From contig PBYL01000254.1 of NCBI GenBank assembly GCA_002729595.1, forward strand, positions 1 through 47,415: a stretch of 47,415 bases of DNA, written 5' to 3'. Positions within the stretch are counted from its first letter, which is position 1. Each line of letters begins with the position of its first letter. The stretch comes from Thalassovita sp. (GTDB lineage: Bacteria > Bacteroidota > Bacteroidia > Cytophagales > Flammeovirgaceae). This document shows, one piece after another, positions 44,792 through 47,415 of the stretch. The notes under the pieces are model-generated. The model saw only the letters and a list, made by a program, of their open reading frames with translations. It was not told the DNA's origin and made no database searches. The position numbers were made by a program, and so were the translations under genes.

Positions 44792-46483
44792 TTACATTAA
44801 CTGGAATTCGGGAGATTGAATAATAGCAGTAATTAAAGCTTCGATTTGAGTTCTTACAGCAGTATCATCTCCTGATGATTGATAGGTACTCCATTCCAGA
44901 TCCCACATTACACTAGTTAATCCATCTAAAAGCACAGTATTTAAGAAGTAATCGTATCTTTCATCCGTAATCTCTTCGGGAAACATATAAGTAACCAGAT
45001 CAGTAACTAATTGCTCAGCATCTGCCGGGTTGGTTACATTTTGATTGTTTTCTACAAATTCGATTACATCTAGCCAACCAAAGGTTTTACTTTCTCCATC
45101 TTCGTTTTCTTTTGCTAGAATATATTCGGAAAAAACATACCTGTAGGCGAGGTAATTGGCAGATATCCAGTTTCGGTTATAAACAGGTGCTTGGTGGTAA
45201 GCAGAATAACCTGCAACTTCAAAAGGTTCGTAAAGCTCTAAACCCTGATAAATCATTTCTTCATAGATCGGTGCATAGGTAGCTTCCAAATCAGCAGCTT
45301 CGGTTTCGGGGTCAGGCATAGCCATATTAAAAAATTTGCTAATACCAGTTACCAATTCAATTGGAGATTTGATGATTGCACCAACTATATTGTTATTCGT
45401 CTCATTGTCATCAGAATCGTAGAAGTGGCTACTGGTGAGTAATTCTTCTAAAACAGGCTTTAATACATAATCGTTAGCGATTAAGGTTTGGGCAAGCGGT
45501 GTGATAATGTCTTGCTCAATTTCATCTGTAATCTCGTAGTATACAAAAAAGCGATAAAGCTTTCTGCAAATGTATTTGGCTGTAGCTTCTTGCTCAAAGA
45601 TCATGTCGATCATCTCGGCTAGCTCAGCTTCAGCATCTTCTACGGTTGTCGAGTTATTCTCTACTAATGTAGGTCCGATTTGCCTGTTTTGGAAAGCGCT
45701 GCTAAAAGTTTTTGTGCTTACATCATGTTGGGTGGTCATTAGCTGAGCGGAAGCTTTCATCTTGCCAGTAGACAAACCTGTATCTGGGTCTATGGTTTCG
45801 AAGGTAGTATCTTCGTCCCAACCAGAAAGTACTTTTGTAGCGGCTTTTACATCTTGTTCGGTATAGGTTGTATAGTTGGCGTAAGATTCACCATCAACCT
45901 CTTCTGAGTCGATCTGATTTCCTTTGCCAATAGAGTACAATTCAAGTAATTCTCTACCGAAGTTTTCTTGAGGGTTGTCTTTTACATTCTGAATGCCATC
46001 TAAGTGTCTTAACATGGCATTGTCTTTACACATCTTTAAGCAAAGAGTTTTAAAATCGCCTAAAGCATAATGTCTGAACAGCGCAATTTGATAATAAAGT
46101 GCAGTGGGTTCTTCTATACGAGATTTTATGGTAGTAAAATGTGTATGAAGGAAATAGACCATTTTTTCGGTAATGTTATTTCCACTGTTATTCATTTGTG
46201 CCATCCACCAGTAAATAAAATTACTTTCGATATCAACCGCATCACCGTCTGAAGTCATCTTGTAAATGCCTTCTTCTGGATTGATTAATGGTTCGCCTGA
46301 AAGTGGGTTAACTGGTGGGGTAGGAAGCTCCTGTTCTTGAAGTAATTGTGCAACAGCCTGCGCAGGTGTTAAACCTGTAAACTGATCGATGTCTTTTTTT
46401 CCGGGACCAAAAGTTGCCCGTCGAAGTAAATGGCCTGCAAGTCGTTTGTCTAAAGTTCCATTAAAAGGTAGTAAAGACGCCAT
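44792..46483 (-). CDS. DUF1800 protein without signal peptide
   Basis: The 563-aa protein starts MASLLPFNGTLDKRLAGHLL and has no signal peptide. An in-frame stop (TGA) directly precedes the ATG, so no longer form exists. The DUF1800 body shows HLLRRATFGPGKKDIDQF, NITEKMVYFLHTHFTT, MLRHLDGIQNVKDNPQENFG followed by RELLELYSIGKG, and YKLYRFFVYYE-like helices. The family is usually encoded next to DUF1501, as here, 55 bp upstream of it on the same strand. The function is unknown. Most family members are thought to be exported, so the missing leader is notable. It could travel with its partner, as the Tat system can carry complexes. Confidence 0.88.
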   Translation of the reverse strand: MASLLPFNGTLDKRLAGHLLRRATFGPGKKDIDQFTGLTPAQAVAQLLQEQELPTPPVNPLSGEPLINPEEGIYKMTSDGDAVDIESNFIYWWMAQMNNSGNNITEKMVYFLHTHFTTIKSRIEEPTALYYQIALFRHYALGDFKTLCLKMCKDNAMLRHLDGIQNVKDNPQENFGRELLELYSIGKGNQIDSEEVDGESYANYTTYTEQDVKAATKVLSGWDEDTTFETIDPDTGLSTGKMKASAQLMTTQHDVSTKTFSSAFQNRQIGPTLVENNSTTVEDAEAELAEMIDMIFEQEATAKYICRKLYRFFVYYEITDEIEQDIITPLAQTLIANDYVLKPVLEELLTSSHFYDSDDNETNNNIVGAIIKSPIELVTGISKFFNMAMPDPETEAADLEATYAPIYEEMIYQGLELYEPFEVAGYSAYHQAPVYNRNWISANYLAYRYVFSEYILAKENEDGESKTFGWLDVIEFVENNQNVTNPADAEQLVTDLVTYMFPEEITDERYDYFLNTVLLDGLTSVMWDLEWSTYQSSGDDTAVRTQIEALITAIIQSPEFQLM

Positions 46484-46644
46484 TCATAGAGAAAATTTAG
46501 GTTAAAAATGATTTAATTCGGTGTTTTTTACTACATATCAAAAACATAACCAGTATTTAGTTTTATTAACAAAAATGGAAATTTCGCATTTTTCTTTTAC
46601 TTTAAAGGCCTAAATAATTAGCAAATTTTTTACATAACCCCTGA

Positions 46645-47415
46645 ATGAAAAGACTCGAACAATTCTCCCCCTACCTCATTGTAATAGGTATAATTGCTGT
46701 TTTTGTATTTGGGTTTTGGGGATATGGATTGCACAATCCGATGGAGCTTGAATTCTGGCAAGCCTTGTATGGAATATTGAGGATGTTCTTGTTAGAAGGA
46801 GATACAAACAACTTTAGACAGGTGATAGCCAGCTTTATAGCTGCTATGGTACTTGGTTATGGTATTTTCCAGATCGTTTGGTTCTTTGCTTACGAATGGT
46901 ATGCCCGCTTTAAAATTCGCGTGTTTTATAAAGGACACACTATTATTATGGGTAATACAGGTATTGGTTATCGCATAGCGACTGAGTTATTGAAAGACGG
47001 AGAGCCCGTAGTTGCGATTGAAGACAAAGAAAACTTTGACGAAAACATCGAGAAAATAAAACAATTAGGTGGTTTAGTGCTCACCTCATCCAATTCTGAA
47101 AGTAATGATTTAATAAAAGCCGGTATTGCTAGAGCAGGTCATTGTTTAATACTTACTGATAATGACGAGAAAAACCTTCAAACAGCAAATATTCTTACAT
47201 GGCTAAATCATAAAAAAAAAGTAATTAAGGGGCCATTAAGAGTATTGGTAAATGTAGAAGATTGGTATAAGAAAAGTTTCCTTAAAGATTATATGGATAT
47301 GTACACCCGTACAACCAATTTCGACATGGATACTTTTAATACCCACCAAGCAGCTGCCCAAGTTATTTATGATACTTTTTCACCTTTAGCAAACTCAGAA
47401 TATAGCATAGTAAAA
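46645..47415 (+). CDS. membrane protein with TrkA-N (RCK) NAD-binding domain, 3' end cut
   Basis: An ATG at 46645 opens a frame that runs 257 codons to the window edge. Residues 11-29 and about 60-82 are membrane segments. Residues of about 96-230 are a TrkA-N/RCK Rossmann domain with HTIIMGNTGIGYRIATELL, VVAIEDKENFDEN, GGLVLTSSNSES and RAGHCLILTDNDEKNLQTAN. This is the arrangement of RCK-type ion channels, but the segment between the two helices (about 30-58) has no TVGYG-type filter. The product could be a channel of another kind or a redox/ligand sensor. The C-terminal part is outside the window. It is divergent from the DUF1800 gene, with 161 bp between. Confidence 0.75.
   Translation, partial: MKRLEQFSPYLIVIGIIAVFVFGFWGYGLHNPMELEFWQALYGILRMFLLEGDTNNFRQVIASFIAAMVLGYGIFQIVWFFAYEWYARFKIRVFYKGHTIIMGNTGIGYRIATELLKDGEPVVAIEDKENFDENIEKIKQLGGLVLTSSNSESNDLIKAGIARAGHCLILTDNDEKNLQTANILTWLNHKKKVIKGPLRVLVNVEDWYKKSFLKDYMDMYTRTTNFDMDTFNTHQAAAQVIYDTFSPLANSEYSIVK

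Noticed and set aside
1-47415. CRISPR array, tRNA, rRNA, insertion sequence, prophage or integrative element
   Set aside because: No spaced direct repeats, no cloverleaf-like sequence, no transposase, integrase or phage gene were seen on either strand.

Overview
The window is AT-rich chromosomal DNA from a member of the Bacteroidota, most likely a marine or soil Cytophagales-type organism (the order is my inference). The evidence is a C-terminal type IX secretion (T9SS) sorting domain, a FISUMP-domain protein, a TPR/PD40/OmpA-C protein, the kynurenine 3-monooxygenase, signal peptides ending in the typical '-AQ' cleavage, and promoter-like TAnnTTTG boxes. I see no tRNA, rRNA, CRISPR array, transposase, integrase or phage gene. 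It reads as a stable, mostly housekeeping and envelope-related stretch.

Region 1-3656 (minus strand) is an envelope cluster of two paralogous LPP20-type proteins around a CsgG-like protein, resembling the FlgO/FlgP/FlgT parts list without any flagellar gene in view. Region 3982-12838 holds SppA, a modular secreted protein of unknown role, a TamB-like giant, and divergent tsaD. Region 13041-17140 (plus) carries two paralogous outer-membrane beta-barrel proteins on either side of an ElyC-like DUF218 protein, followed by a nucleotidyltransferase-GHMP kinase fusion predicted to make an activated sugar. Both barrel genes have inverted repeats in their leaders.

Region 17213-18782 (minus) holds a FISUMP protein and two small membrane proteins. 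Region 19000-25691 is a complete four-gene efflux operon (TetR regulator, TolC-like channel, lipoprotein adaptor, RND pump) closed by a terminator. The pump lacks two of the proton-relay residues of AcrB and has an extra membrane segment pair. Region 25949-28869 has an unknown 157-aa protein, a 55-aa membrane microprotein, moaA, and class I fructose-1,6-bisphosphatase.

Region 29210-35412 (plus) has an exported heavy-metal-associated-domain protein, a PorE-like TPR/PD40/OmpA-C protein and a PD40-propeller-amidohydrolase fusion, each followed by a clear terminator. Region 35476-42979 is metabolic: a TIM-barrel protein of unknown role, a GH3 beta-glucosidase lipoprotein, homoserine kinase, isochorismate synthase (menaquinone), kynurenine 3-monooxygenase (de novo NAD) and a Nudix hydrolase. 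Region 43051-46483 is a DUF1800-DUF1501 pair whose DUF1501 member carries both a twin-arginine motif and a T9SS sorting domain. The window ends inside a two-TM, TrkA-N-domain protein. The best candidates for new biology are the LPP20/CsgG cluster, the nucleotidyltransferase-GHMP fusion with an altered HxGH motif, the Tat plus T9SS DUF1501 protein, and the structured leader at 14853-14883.
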